In this document: piece by piece, positions 24,388-36,080 of the stretch
Numbering within the stretch: the first letter of the stretch is position 1
How the letters are laid out: every line of letters starts with the position of its first letter
Assembly (NCBI GenBank): GCA_026120185.1
Contig: JANUWF010002342.1
Location: 4,960,501-5,024,500, forward strand
Length of the DNA: 64,000 bases
Reading direction: 5' to 3'
From: Voacanga thouarsii
Lineage: Eukaryota; Streptophyta; Magnoliopsida; Gentianales; Apocynaceae
The notes under the pieces: model-generated
What the model was told of the DNA's origin: nothing
Database searches by the model: none
Seen by the model: the letters and a program-made list of their open reading frames with translations, nothing else
Program-made: the position numbers and the translations under genes

Positions 24388-26117
24388 TGTTGGGTATCTC
24401 AAGCTCCTATCCTATACGGCGCAGCGGAAGAATAAAACGATATACCATCACAGGACCCGCCTATGTGTGAAAAGCAAGACATAAAGATAAGAAAGATGGC
24501 AGCTTTTTACCTTTGTTTGACCGTCCGAAGAACAAAAATTTCTTCTTTAAGTTGAGGCACGAACTAGCAATCCTCTAGATCCAACTTCACGAGAGTGGAA
24601 CGTCTAACCACTACAATCACAGTGTGTGATTATCTCTAATAGTAATCCACACAGAGGAATAATCAAGCACCAAAATTTCTTGTGCTAGCAGAAAAATATG
24701 GCAGCTAGGGTTCTTCACAAGAACAATTGAGAGAGAGAAGAAGAAGAAGAAGAAGAAGAAAAGGTTTTGTGTTGCCTAGAGTGTCCGTTTTTCTAACCTC
24801 AGCTAGGGTTTTGATTATATCATATATATAACCGAAAAATCCTGCTAAAACTGAGAATTCTAATCCTATTATAATTCCCTAATTGTAATTGGAAATATCA
24901 AGTTTTCATAATTACAATTTTGACTATAAATTATAACTAATTATAATTTGTCCACAATAACTTCTCTTTCTCCCAATTAACCCCACTATGTTATCAAATA
25001 ACATCTTGAGTATATAATCATCTATTGTGTGTAACCTATTAGGTTTCCCAGTCAATTGGTAGAGAACATGAATTAATCCAAATGTCTTTGAGATTAATAA
25101 TCCATAATTAATTAGAATTAATCCTATTAATTCTAATCAGGATTGGTTTATTAATTCATCAATTAATAAACCCATATTCCCAGATCATGAGCGGTATCTA
25201 GCAACACATCATGACCACCCAAGAGTCCAGGAAGTCAAGTAGCTTAACATGAACCCTTCAATAACAAACTTCAGTGCAATTAACTTCTTTCACCATACAA
25301 TATCTCATTCGGTTTGGAGTATGGAATTAGTGCCAACTCCCTCCAGAATTAATTTTGGCCCGAATACAATAGTACTTGTACTAGGAACCTACTACTCTAG
25401 ATGTGTATCAATTGAAACTATTTTCAATACACAATCGCCTTCGCCAAGGACTTCTCGAGTAGTAATTCCTACAAATGGTCGTGAGATATTCGCCCCTACT
25501 ATTAGGAATGGTGAATCCTTTATTGACCCTCTTAACTACTTTTGTTTATCTCACAATGTACCCAATATCCATCCTATAGGTGGCCCTCAATTGAGCTCCA
25601 GAGATTAGAATCAAAGTACAATGCTAAGCAAATAATGTACCTTAGAGATCTCGAGTCTAAGAATACTTGCACGTTTGCTATATTGAGATTATATCACTGG
25701 CACTAAATAGTTATCCATGTGATTTTCTCATAGCTAGGTCATCCAATGAACTTGTTCCATTAACAAGCATCTATGTGTTAACTTTGAGTATCTCAATACT
25801 CACGGATATGAGAACCACTGCCTAATCAAATCAGGAAGTCTAACACATGCTAGTCTTAACGCATTAATGATGTCCTGTCTCATTAATACTGTGACTAGGG
25901 ATTATTTAAGTACTAACATTATACAGTATAGTAGGAATCTCATATCATGATCTCTGTCATGATTTCCTTAACACAGTGTTGTACTAGGGACTTTATCGAA
26001 CAGTTGTATTACTTAAAAGTAAACAAAAGAAACTGTAAGATAAATAATGCATTTTATTAAAATAAAATATGTCATATACAATGTACAAGTGATTGCCTCT
26101 AGGGCACAACACTAACA
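24388..26117 (-). mobile_element. Solo LTR L4 (family 1)
   Basis: TGTTGGGTATCTC at 24388 to CACTAACA at 26117, 1730 bp. Flanked by a perfect TSD, AATAC (24383-24387 and 26118-26122), inside the RT coding sequence of element C. It has the longest version (119 codons, 25249-25608) of an open frame shared, antisense to the LTR, by several copies of this family. An (AGA)n run lies at about 24737-24762. Confidence 0.96.
25249..25608 (+). other. Open frame shared by family-1 LTRs (antisense), no known product
   Basis: A 119-codon frame starts MNPSITNFSAIN and includes TIVLVLGTYYSRCVSI and REIFAPTIRNGESFIDPLNY. Related frames occur at 4676-4888 continuing in another frame to 5112 (L1), at 14020-14214 on the minus strand (L2) and at 55599-55793 (copia LTR). 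It is broken in L3. I do not recognise a domain. It may be a chance frame kept only because the copies are similar. It runs opposite to the LTR sense strand. Confidence 0.35.
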
Positions 26118-26296
26118 AATACCAATCCCATCCCTATGCTTAATGATTTTTTAGATGAGTTTCATGGATTTTGTGTATTTTCAAATATTAATTTGAAATC
26201 TAGATACTACCAAGTTAGGATTAGGGAGGGAAACGAATGGAAAACTATATTCAAAACAAAATGGGACTTGTATGAGTGGGTTGTAACGTCATTTAG
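26118..26296 (+). pseudogene. Gypsy element C: RT palm region
   Basis: After the L4 TSD the plus strand reads LNDFLDEFHGFCVFSNINLK, then [20 protein letters not shown] and a WDLYEWVVTSFSV tail. This is the LDELHG...F.KIDL.SGYHQIRI...EWKTAFKT block of gypsy RT. It is cut at 26297 by the LTR of element D. The remaining RT, RNase H and integrase of C were not found in the window. Confidence 0.92.
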
Positions 26297-29200
26297 TGTA
26301 ACACCACGCTACCTAGGCCCGCCAGGGCCGGGGATGTCGCCCCGTCCAAAGGACAAGGGATCTTTATAACTAGGTCACACAAATAAAATATCAAAATAAA
26401 AATAATACTTTAACTTAAAATTTATTACAATTCAAGATTAAATCCAAGAATAAATCCTCAAATTCCCCAAAAAAACAAAAATCCATAAATAAATCATCCA
26501 CTCTCAACTCCCCAAAGCAATACATAAAAATAAATGACAAAATTCTCTTCCAAGGCAGATAACACTAGCTACTCATCCCCACAGTAGGATCGACCTGAAA
26601 TCATGGTAAAAATAGTGATAAGACAGAAATCTCAGTAAGTTCGTGTGTGCTTTGAGTGTCCAATGGAAATGGTTCGTGTATGCAAAGTATAAAATTCTTT
26701 ATAAGAAAAAAATCACTGGCAAGCAATAAACATTAGTCAAAAGCAAGAGTGGTGTTTTGGCTTTTCCAACCATACATAATCAATAAAAATAACCACTCAA
26801 AAGAAATGATCATGGGTTACCACTCGTTGGGCCCCATAACCGATTAGAATGCTGACACTTTGTGCAGACTGACAAAAAAGGTAGGTGATCGGCCTACCGG
26901 GCAAGATACTCCTCATTCTCTATACCCAAACAACAACCGGGTGTCCATTCCGACAAAACACAGTCACTTGACTGAAAAATAAACTGTTAGCTCAGACCGG
27001 CACGACCTACTGGACTGACTTATTATCCGAGCAGGACTCACCCCTCAGAGGTGGCCACTGACTGAGAGACTTACCCTAACCCTTCAAAGACTAGCCCTAG
27101 CAGTCCACCCTTATTGAGTACTCAACGATGTTTCCCACTTGGGAGAAAATGAACAAAACACCGTTCCACATGAAAATGGCAATTAAGGGTTTCCAAAGTC
27201 TTTATCAAAATCAGTTTTAGAAAGAGTTTTGAATTTGGGTAAAACTGCTTATGGATTTTCAAATAACTTGTTTGACTGAAATAGGGAGGAAATCAATCCT
27301 CAACTACCTTTACCGAAATGAGTGTCCATGCACTCTACATTTGGCTTACCATAATAAACATTTTACATCAATCAGGTTTTATGCAGGAGCTTACCTGATT
27401 CTTGCTCACAATAAAAGGTCTCCAACAGCTGACCTAACCCTGCACGGGCAAATACAAACCACAATCAAACTTAAGCCAAAATTTACTTTCTCAATTTAAA
27501 ACAACTCAACTCACTACTACCATGATCCTAGTGTCCCAAGCTTTAAGGCCAAACAATAAATAAATAGGTTTATAAGCTAAGCCTAATTTGAAATTTAAAA
27601 TAATTAATGTTTTGGGAAATAAGTACTAATAAGTTAAAGGTTTAAATCTTGCTAAACTAAATTTAGAGTTTAATTCGTGAAGAGTCTTAGGTATTAGGTA
27701 AAATAATGATTTATTAATAATTAATTGTTTGAAAATAATTGCTAGTTAAAATTAGTTGAAAATAAATTTTAATAGGTCTGGATTGGAAGATAATAAATAG
27801 ACTTTAATAGGTTTTGATTAAAAGGTAATAATTAAATTTTTTAATAATAAATATTTTACTTATTACGATTATTTTCATAAAAGGCTTTAGTTGATTTTAT
27901 CATTTTATATAATATCTATATATTTTATTTCTTGAATAAAAGATGCCATTTATTTGGCTAAAATATCTTTTTAGTAATTCAAATCCACTTCCTAGGGTTT
28001 TTTGAATTTTCTAGCAAAATCATAATATTAAATATTTTATTAATGAAATAAAATTTAGCTTAAGGATAACTAGATCATGATCATATTTCTATGGCTAACC
28101 ACAATCATGAACATATAAAACCCTTCCATTCATCAAATCATCCAAATTATACATATAAGCATGGATCTAAATTTATCAAGACATGATCTAACCTCTACTA
28201 GCATAAATATAATCATGGCTTCAATAATCCAACATGAATATAAATCATATTCACCAAAGGTGACATAATCTCTAGCATACTTGATCACAAATACTACCTA
28301 TGACATGGAGACATGCATTAAACCCTAAAACACCATACAATCAACCAAGATAATCCATTCATGCATAAATCCCATCTCCAACATATTCATGCTTCACTCT
28401 CAACTCATCACAACAATATATACTCAACCCTATTCATGATTCATCTTCTATCAACATCATCCTAGAGACATGAATCTAGAATTTAAAAGAAGGGTTAAAA
28501 AGGCTTACTTGATTGATGCATACCTTGAAGGAGTTTCGAATGGATCTCAACTCCTAGATGTCTAAATCCGTCCAAAGAAGATGAAGGAAGCATGGCCATG
28601 GTTGATGAAATCATTCGGCCAAGAGAGAGGGAGTGTTCTGTCAAGAGAGAGAGTGTGAGAGAGAGTGAAGAGAAGAAGAAAGTCCATTAGCATGCTTAAA
28701 CACAAAATTTCAAAGATGATTAGCAAAGATGAAGTTGATCGAATAAACCTACCTTGAAGGTGTTCTTGAGCCTTCACAAAATTTCTAGTTTTTTATCCAA
28801 AAGAGTAAGTTGGATTTTGGAGTTTGATGTTAAAAATGGTGTGGATGGACTCACAGTAGTGATTAGATGAAATCTGGAATTTTTAGAAGGAGTTTGAAGT
28901 GATTTTGAGAGGTATTAGGCGAAAGGAAGGAGTAGGTGTTCTTGGTGTGCTGTGTGTTCTTGAAGGTTGAAGAGAATAGAGAGTTTTTGGGATTGGAGGC
29001 TACCGAATTTCTGCAAGGATTAGGGCTGCCGAATTGCTTGTAGGGTTTTGGAAGATGGTTTTCTGGTTTGGAAGGGAAAAGGAAAGGTTAGTTGTTGAAA
29101 TCCTTAAAGAATATTTTTGGAAAGCAAATTTGGAAACTAAATACAACAAGAATATATTTGATTATTGGAGAGCCTTTGGGAAGCTGCCATAGCCGACTGC

Positions 29201-30613
29201 TTGTGCAATATTTTGGTTGAATGGAAGCTGGTTGAATGAGGCTAAGGGTGGCTGAAAATAAGGAGTATAATGGTGGAGGAAAGGTCTGGTTGTTTGAGGA
29301 ATATTTTATGGAAGGTTGCTAAATTATGTGGCTGGAATTTTAGTAACTAATCAAGCATGATTGCAGAGATTTGTTGGAAAGATTTTCGGGTAGCCATGTC
29401 TGAATTTCGTGCAGAAGCTTGGGGAGGACAATGGACTTCAGCTCATGGCTGTTTAAGGAGGGTTTGTGCAAAAGAAAGCTGAGGTTTCGGCTAGGGATGA
29501 ATTAGGAAACAAAGCTGGAAAGTTTTCCTGCACAGAATTTTCGCAAGGCTGGAATTTTCTGGGTAGTTTTCAGCTGCCATTTTCCAGTCAGCTTGCAGAG
29601 AGTTTGAAGGGGATTTCAGGGGTCTTTCAAGGCTGGTTTCCAGCCTTCTTTATGGAGAAAAAACGTGGCTAAGATGCTGAACAAAAACTGAAAGAAAACA
29701 GCTTGGATTCGGACCTCCAAAGCTGCGATTTTGCCCAGGGATTTTTCTAGTTTTGCAAAGCTTTTGTGCAGTCCGAAAATGGCCAAAAAAATTCAGCTCC
29801 AAGCTGATCAAAAGGTCCATTTTCTAGAAGCATTTGGGAGGAAATAATGGCTGAGAATTTTGACACCTTGAAGGCACAAGAAGCTGGAAAATTTTCAATT
29901 CTATGCATGAAGGAAAATGAACCTAGCTAGAGTGAAGTTTTAGAGAGTTCACTAGGGAAATTAATTCACTTGAAATCCTTCCCCCTCTTCCATGGTTTCG
30001 GTCCATAAGATATCTTTTACTAAGAAATTTTGAACCTTCAAAGCTACAGCACATTACTGAAATTTTTCTAGAATAAAATTGACTTGAACAAATTGAACAT
30101 CCTAATGGATTGAGAAATAAGAAAAATTAAGGATCAAGAGGAAATGAATTCCCCTTAGGAATTTTGTGTATGGCAAAAGAGTAGGATTAGGATATTCCTA
30201 TCATGTCTCTCTTAGGAAAACAACTCTACCCTACTCCAAAGCACATAGGGCCGAAAATAACACTTCCCAAGCAAAAATAAAATTTAATCAAGCTAAAGCT
30301 CCTATGATGGAATTTGAACCCAAGACCTCAAGAATTAATTCCAAAGCTCTAACCACTAAACCACAACTCTTGTTCGTATTTTCTCTCTAAAAAATATTTC
30401 CTATTCAATTCTCAAGCTATCACCCTTTTTCCACCTCAAGCAAAAATTACCATTTTGCCCTGTTCACTCAATAATCATAATCAAGCCCTCTAGACTATAA
30501 AACACAAATTCAATGCACATAAAATCATATAAAAATATATTTAAACATGCAATAAAGTATGACATGTATCCTAACCCCCTTACTCTAAGGTTAGTTTTGA
30601 CTGGGGTTTCACA
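26297..30613 (-). mobile_element. 3' LTR (4.3 kb) of gypsy element D
   Basis: TGTAACACC at 26297 to GGGGTTTCACA at 30613, 4317 bp. It matches the plus-oriented copies at 46019-50323 and 60181 onward. On the minus strand it directly follows a PPT and the D integrase, so it is the 3' LTR. The left flank TTTAG (26292-26296) would be the TSD. The partner side is lost at the viral junction. Long LTRs of this size with a chromodomain-like integrase C-terminus fit the Del/Tekay chromovirus group. An AT-rich block (about 27580-27990), a purine-rich run near 28620-28680 and a tRNA-like module (30304-30372) lie inside. Confidence 0.93.
30304..30372 (-). other. tRNA-like module inside LTR D
   Basis: The minus strand reads GTGGTTTAGTGGTTAGAGC (A-box like) followed 30-odd bases later by GGGTTCAAATTCC (B-box like). 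The bases between can fold as an anticodon-type hairpin. The module recurs at the same place in the other two LTRs (46259-46328 and 60424-60492). It is not a functional tRNA gene: the acceptor stem does not close. Confidence 0.6.
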
Positions 30614-30626
30614 TCCTCCCTTCCTT
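30614..30626 (-). promoter_or_regulatory. Polypurine tract of gypsy element D
   Basis: The minus strand reads AAGGAAGGGAGGA immediately before TGTGAAACCCC, the LTR start. This is a classical PPT position and composition. Confidence 0.85.
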
Positions 30627-30659
30627 AGAAGAATTTCGTCTCGAAAATCAAGCATACCT

Positions 30660-31792
30660 TTACTTTAGTTCAGGATACTTTCGTTTAACCCACTTATCTG
30701 ATTCCCACATGGCATCTCGCGTTCCATGATGCTCCCACTGAACCTTGACCATCGGTATCTGTTTGTTCCGAAAAGTCTTAACACTGCGGTCCAATATTCG
30801 TACAGGCTTCTCCACATAGCTCAAGTCTGGCTGCAACACTAACGGTTCATCATTCAATACATGACCGGGATCAGTATTGTACTTCTTCAATTGTGACACA
30901 TGGAACACATCATGAATTCCCGTCAACCCATCTGGCAGGTCCAATCGGTAAGCTACCGGTCCAATCCTTTCCTTAATCGGAAACGGCCCCAAATATCTCG
31001 GATTCAACTTTTCGCCCTTCGGATGCTTCAAAATTCCCCTATTCGACGTCAATTTCAAAAATACGCTATCCCCGACTTGAAATTCCAATTCTCTCCGCCG
31101 GTTGTCCGCATAGCTCTTCTGCCGACTCTGTGCCACCTTTAACCTTTCCCTGATCAATTTCATTTTATCCAGCATTTCTTGGACACATACTTCTCCAGTT
31201 TTGCTCACATGACCGTCTTCGGACCAACTTCAATACAACGGTACCTGACACTTGGGCTCATACAAAGCCTCATACGGTGCCATCCCAATTGAGGCTTGGT
31301 AGCTATTATTATATGACAGCTCGGCATACGGTACACACTCTATCCACTTGTCCCCGAAGTCCAGGACACAGGCTCTCAGCATATCTTCCAATATTTGAAT
31401 TACCCTTTCTGACTGCCCATCGGTCTGCGGGTGCACCGTCGTACTGAATTTCAAATTCAACCCCATTGCTTCCTGAAACTTTCCCCAAGAACGAGACGTA
31501 AACCTCGGGTCTCGGTCTGACACTATGCTCGAAGGCACTCCATGCAGTCAGACTATATCTTTAACATAAGTCTGAGCCAGCTTCTCCATCGAGTCCCTCA
31601 CATTCACTGGTATGAAATGGGCCGACTTGGTCAGTCGATCCACCACTATCCATATGGCATCCTTTTGAGTCTTTGACATGGGAAGCCCAGTGACAAAATC
31701 CATAGTCACCTCCTCCCACTTCCACTCCGGTACTGACAATGGCTGCAATACTCCCGCTGACTTCTTGTGCTCCGCTTTTACCTTCTGGCAGG
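30660..31792 (-). pseudogene. Gypsy element D integrase with chromodomain-like C-terminus
   Basis: One reading frame on the minus strand, broken by only two TGA stops (31548-31550 and 31230-31232), encodes the end of the zinc-finger region (NLLTCQKVKAEH), the integrase core (WEEVTMDFVTGLP, DRLTKSAHF, SIVSDRDPRFTS, STVHPQTDGQSERV) with the D-D-E context, and the C-terminal domain (GDSVFLKL, GPFPIKERIGPVAYRL, HDVFHVSQLKKY). It ends in a chromodomain-like tail (VKVQWEHHGTRDAMWE). The first stop replaces the arginine codon usual before LHGVPSSIVSD, consistent with CGA to TGA. This is the best-preserved pol piece in the window, so D is comparatively young. RT and gag are missing because the copy is cut at about 31793 by viral sequence. 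Confidence 0.93.
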
Positions 31793-32099
31793 TAAGTAGA
31801 TTTTGAGCTCTCTCCCCAATAGCTAGATTTTGGTGGAGCAAGTGTCTTCCTTAAATAATCTGTGGAAATTTTATTACCACAAATAGTATGTTAGTATACT
31901 AAAAGCCTTATCCGGACATCTCCATTTCTTGAATAGTTCTTTGATCTCTCAAAACACTCCAGTTTGATGTAATCGACTTCTCGTGTTTAATTATTATTCC
32001 TGATGAGATAGTTTCTGTTATGGACCAAATATATAATTACAGGGTGGCTAATCTCACACATGTTGATTAAAAACTTGCAAAAATTCCTTAGACTATTCT
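31793..32099 (+). pseudogene. Mosaic of endogenous pararetrovirus fragments (inverted)
   Basis: Patches of the viral locus are joined here. 31793-31852 matches the leader end (reverse complement of about 45100-45150 and 44826-44870). About 31853-31940 matches the start of the transactivator-like ORF (reverse complement of 37490-37585). About 31935-31985 matches the reverse complement of 44640-44690. About 31990-32080 matches the reverse complement of 36650-36735. The last 40 bases match 41930-41965 in direct orientation. Junctions show short shared words (for example CTTAC at 31793), as expected of end joining. Confidence 0.8.
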
Positions 32100-33870
32100 T
32101 GTTGGGAAATATACCCCTCTTAGACTAGGTTTCTGATGTAAATGTCGAATGTTTTAATAAAAGAATTTATTTTCAAAAATTATTTGTGAATTTACATTTT
32201 ATTTGTGTACAATTTCGTTTGAAAAAGACCCATTATATTTAAGTAAGTGGTCCATATGAATAGAGGTCTTTCACAGTAAGGTATGGATCACGGGTTATTT
32301 AACACATAAACGCTCGTTCTTAACCGATTAATAGGAAAGGAAATCTCATCATATTTAGGTTATTATATTATGAATTCCAAATGGGGAATGGCTTACCTTT
32401 AGCCAGTGAGTAGTCCACTCACTTCATGACATAAGCATATTTCGAATACGTAGAATAGGACCTATAGTAGTGGTTTCTTAAAGTACAATATGGTAGAAAC
32501 CTAGACTACTACTGCTACAACATGGACTAGTACTCTACGAATTGGGTATGAGTTGGTGGTCTGACGAAGTTAGAAGCATATACTTTGATATACTATAGTT
32601 GAGGTTTTATCGTAAGACCAATATACTTGCATGTTGGACATGTGTGACTAGTTGTTAAGATATACTTGTACAAGATAGTTTCTATACTATATCGCCCCTT
32701 GTGGTGGTCTGAATGATCTAAATATTCAGGGCCCTGGGAAATATAACTTGGACGTTTGCTTTAGGGTAACCCCTTGGAAAGCGAAAACAATCCAAGAAGT
32801 CGTGGATCATTGGACTAGAAGCCTAAGGATGATAGATGTCATTTAGAGAGGTGTTAGTACACTTCTTCCTCTCTAAATGTATGGCGATGTATAGAGGGGT
32901 ATTTTAGTCATTACACCTGTAGGTCGGAGACTTTGCTAACGCAGCACCATCCTTGGGGTCAATATTTTCTTATGGTGATATTAGAAAATATTTAAAATGC
33001 AAAATACAGCTATTTCTATGGCAAGGGTATTTTGGTCATTTTAGTAGCCAAGGTGGTGTATCTTTTGGTCCCCAATATAGACCGTGAGTCCTAATTAAAT
33101 ACAGGCTAAGGAATTGGTCTTAAATTAAATAGAATTTATTTTATTTAAGTAATCTGATTTAACTATTGGGTTAGAATAAAATAAAGGTCCATGGAGAGAG
33201 AGAATCAATAAAATTAGTTTGGTGGGTTAATTAATTGTTCAAGGCTTTAGCCCAATTTGAATAATTAAAGATTAATTTGAGACTAAACTAATATATGCTT
33301 ATTTATTGGACTAGTTTATTTGGGCTGAAAAATTAATTATTAATTGGGCTATTTATTTGGTTCTATTTAGAATAATTAATTAAGTCCAAAAAGGCTAAAC
33401 TAAAAGTCCAATAGGCCAGTCCAGTTTAACCTAGGGTTTTATTTAAGTTAAACAGGAGGATTGGATATCACGTTATTTTTTACTGCCTTTTCTCTGTGGA
33501 AAAAAACCAGACGTCTCTCTCTCTCTCTTCCAGAAAATATTCCTTAGTCTGTGAGTTGTTCACTAAACAGAATTAGATAGGCTATATACTGGAAGATCGA
33601 GAGGTTAGTGTTCACCTACATGCAAAAATGGAGGAGGCTTGTAGGAATCGTACCAGAGATTTCCACAGGCACACCTACCCCGGTTCCACACATTCCAGTT
33701 CAGCCATCTTTGAGAATAAGGAAAAAAGGTTAGAAAATTTTTAACCTCGAAGTCCCACCAGAGCCCAAACGGCGCCGGCTCTGTTTAGGTTCCTCTGTTC
33801 TTGAGTTTTTCCAAATTTTTCGATTTCCACTTCCGCTACGCGCTCTATGTTTTCCCTTTTCAGGCCTTCA
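32100..33870 (+). mobile_element. Solo LTR, family 2, copy a
   Basis: TGTTGGGAAATATACCCC at 32100 to CAGGCCTTCA at 33870, 1771 bp. Flanked by a perfect TSD, ATTCT (32095-32099 and 33871-33875). It is the inverted counterpart of 34131-35934. TTTTAATAAAAGAATTTATT lies close to its start, as in family 1, so the two families look related. There is no internal coding region. Confidence 0.92.
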
Positions 33871-34130
33871 ATTCTCTCTTCTTTCTCTAATGTTATAGGT
33901 ATAAATCTTTTTCTTCAAAATGTTGCTACCAATCATAATGTATAAGTGCTGATTTTAAAGTTTCTTCTGGTGAGAATGTCCTATAAATTGGAATGTCGTA
34001 CTTATTCATGATGTGCTACCTATTCCTCTTGTTCTAATTTCAGTGGTACTATCTTCATCAGTGATTAAATACTTGGCAAAAATTCCTTTTAAGGAAGCCA
34101 CTTGCTCCACCAAAAGCTAGCTGTTGGGGA
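33871..34130 (-). pseudogene. Pararetrovirus fragment between two solo LTRs
   Basis: About 33900-34080 matches 41780-41955 of the main viral locus in the same orientation. It then jumps at AAAATTCCTTTTAAGGAAG to the leader repeat (CACTTGCTCCACCAAAAGCTAGC), which continues across the second solo LTR to 35935-36080. The jump sits on a short shared sequence. Confidence 0.85.
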
Positions 34131-35934
34131 TGAAGGTCTAAAACGAAAAAATCAAAGCACGTAGAGGAAGCAAAAATTGGAAAAAGTGAAGAACAAGAAA
34201 CACACAAGCCAGAGCCGGCGCCGGTCATGGTCTGGAAGGGCTCCGAGGGAAAAAAATTTACCTCTTTTTCTCGTTCTCAGAATTGGCTGGACCGGAATGT
34301 GTGAAAATGGGGTAGGTGCACTAGTGGAAACCTCTGGTGCGATTCCTGCAAGCCTCCTACTCCGTCTGTGCATGTATATGAACGCCAACCTCTCGATCTT
34401 CCAGTATATGGCCTGCTTAATCCCGTTTGGTGAACAATTCATAGACTAAGGAATTTTCTTAGAGAGAGAAAGAAGGTATCTGGTTTTTTTTTTTTTTTTT
34501 TCTCATGCTAGAAGCATGAAAAAAAATAAACATTATTTTCTTGACCCCAAGAAGAGTAAAAAACCACGTCCTCTTTATCCTCTCATTTAACCTAAATAAA
34601 ATCCTAGATTAAACTGGACTGGCCCATTAGACTCTTAGTTTAGCCTTTTTGGACTAAATTAATTGTTCTAATTAGAACCAAATAAATTGCCCAATAAATA
34701 ATTAATTTTCTAGCCCAACTAAACTAGTCCAACTAACAAGTCCATATTAGTTTAGTCTCAGGTCAATATTTAATTATTCAAACTAGGCCAAAGCCCTGAA
34801 TAATTAATTAACCCACCAAACTAATTTAATTAATTCTCTCTTTCCATAGACCTTTATTTTATTCTAACCCAATAATTAAATCAGACTACTTAAATAAAAT
34901 TAATTTAATTTAAGACCAATTCCTTAACCTGTATATAATTAGGACTCATCGTCTATACTGGGGACTAAAAGACACACCGTCTTGGCTACTAAAATGACCA
35001 AAATACACTTGCCATATAAATAGCTGTATTTTACATTTTAAATATTTTCTAATATCACAATAAGAAAATATTGACCCCAAGGACAATGTTGCGTTAGGAA
35101 AGTCTCCGACCTACAGGTGTAATAACTAAAATACCCCTCTATACATTACCGTACATTTAGATAGGAAGAAATGTACTAACACCTCTTTAAATGACATCTA
35201 CCGTCCTTAAGCTTCTAGTTTAATGATCCACGACTTCCTGGATTGTTTCCTCTTTCCAAGGGAGCTACCCTAAAGCAAACATCCAAGCCATGTTTTCCAA
35301 GGTCCCAGATATTTAAATCATTTAGACAACCACAAGGGGCAATATAGTATGAAAACTATCTTGTACAAGTCTGTTTTAACTAACTAGTCATACATACCCA
35401 ACATGCAAGTATATTGGTCCTACGATAGAACCTCAACTATAGCATATCAAAGTACATGCTTCCAGCTTCGTCAGACCACCAACTCATACTCAAGTTGTAA
35501 AGTACTAGTCCACGCTATAGCAGTAGTAGTTTAGGTTTCTACTATATAATACTTTTAGAAACCACTACTACAGATCATGTTCTACGTAATCGAAATACAC
35601 TTATGTCATGAAGTGAATGGACTACTCACTGGCTAAAGGTAAGCCATTCCCTATTTGGAATTCACAACATAATAACCTAGACATGATGAGATTTTCATTC
35701 TCATCAATCGGTTAAGAACAAACGTTTATGTATTATGTAACCCGTGATCCATACCTTATTGTGAAAGACCACCATTCATATGGACCACTTACTTAAATAC
35801 AATGGGTCTTTTCCAAACGAAATTATACACAAATAAAATGTAAATTCACAAATAATTTCTGAAAATAAATTCTTTTATTAAAACATTCAATATTTACATA
35901 AAAAACCTAGTCTAAGAGGGCATATTTCCCAACA
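34131..35934 (-). mobile_element. Solo LTR, family 2, copy b (inverted)
   Basis: TGAAGGTC at 34131 to TATTTCCCAACA at 35934, 1804 bp, inverted relative to copy a. Flanks are GGGGA (34126-34130) and AGGGA (35935-35939), a 5-bp TSD with one mismatch inside the viral leader repeat (compare GCTAGCTACTGGGGAGAGGG at 45041). A poly-T run lies at 34482-34501. Confidence 0.9.
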
Positions 35935-36068
35935 AGGGATAGGGCGTTGAATCTCTTTATATTCCACCACGCTTCACAGCGCAACTCTCATCTCTTACCT
36001 ATTGGACTGCCGAACGTCCGTTGGCGCTCAGTGAGAGTCGAACCTGAGACATGTATAGGCAAAGGCAG
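35935..36068 (-). pseudogene. Pararetrovirus leader repeat unit (split by solo LTR)
   Basis: Matches the units at 44825-45262: minus-strand order is PBS, CTGCCTTTGCC, GGTTCGACTCTC, GCGCCAACGGACGTTCG, AAGAGATGAGAGTTGCGC and GTGGTGGAATATAA. The unit is completed on the other side of the family-2 LTR at 34085-34130. It marks the start of the next viral genome copy. Confidence 0.85.
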
Positions 36069-36080
36069 GCTCTGATACCA
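36069..36080 (-). promoter_or_regulatory. Primer-binding site, downstream viral end
   Basis: The minus strand reads TGGTATCAGAGC, complementary to the 3' end of initiator methionine tRNA and used by all Caulimoviridae as the origin of minus-strand DNA synthesis. The distance to the equivalent site at 44813-44824 is 8744 bp, a normal genome length for the family. Confidence 0.93.

Noticed and set aside
24737..24762. AGA repeat as a regulatory site
   Set aside because: A plain microsatellite inside solo LTR L4; the equivalent place in other copies is variable.
29466..29672. Host exon in 29.4-30.0 kb
   Set aside because: The sequence lies inside the 4.3-kb D LTR and recurs in related form at 46.7-47.2 kb and 60.9-61.4 kb without a kept frame.
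32100..35934. Single foldback transposon with 1.8-kb inverted arms
   Set aside because: Each arm has its own TG...CA ends and its own 5-bp TSD, and the middle is viral sequence, so two solo LTRs explain it better.
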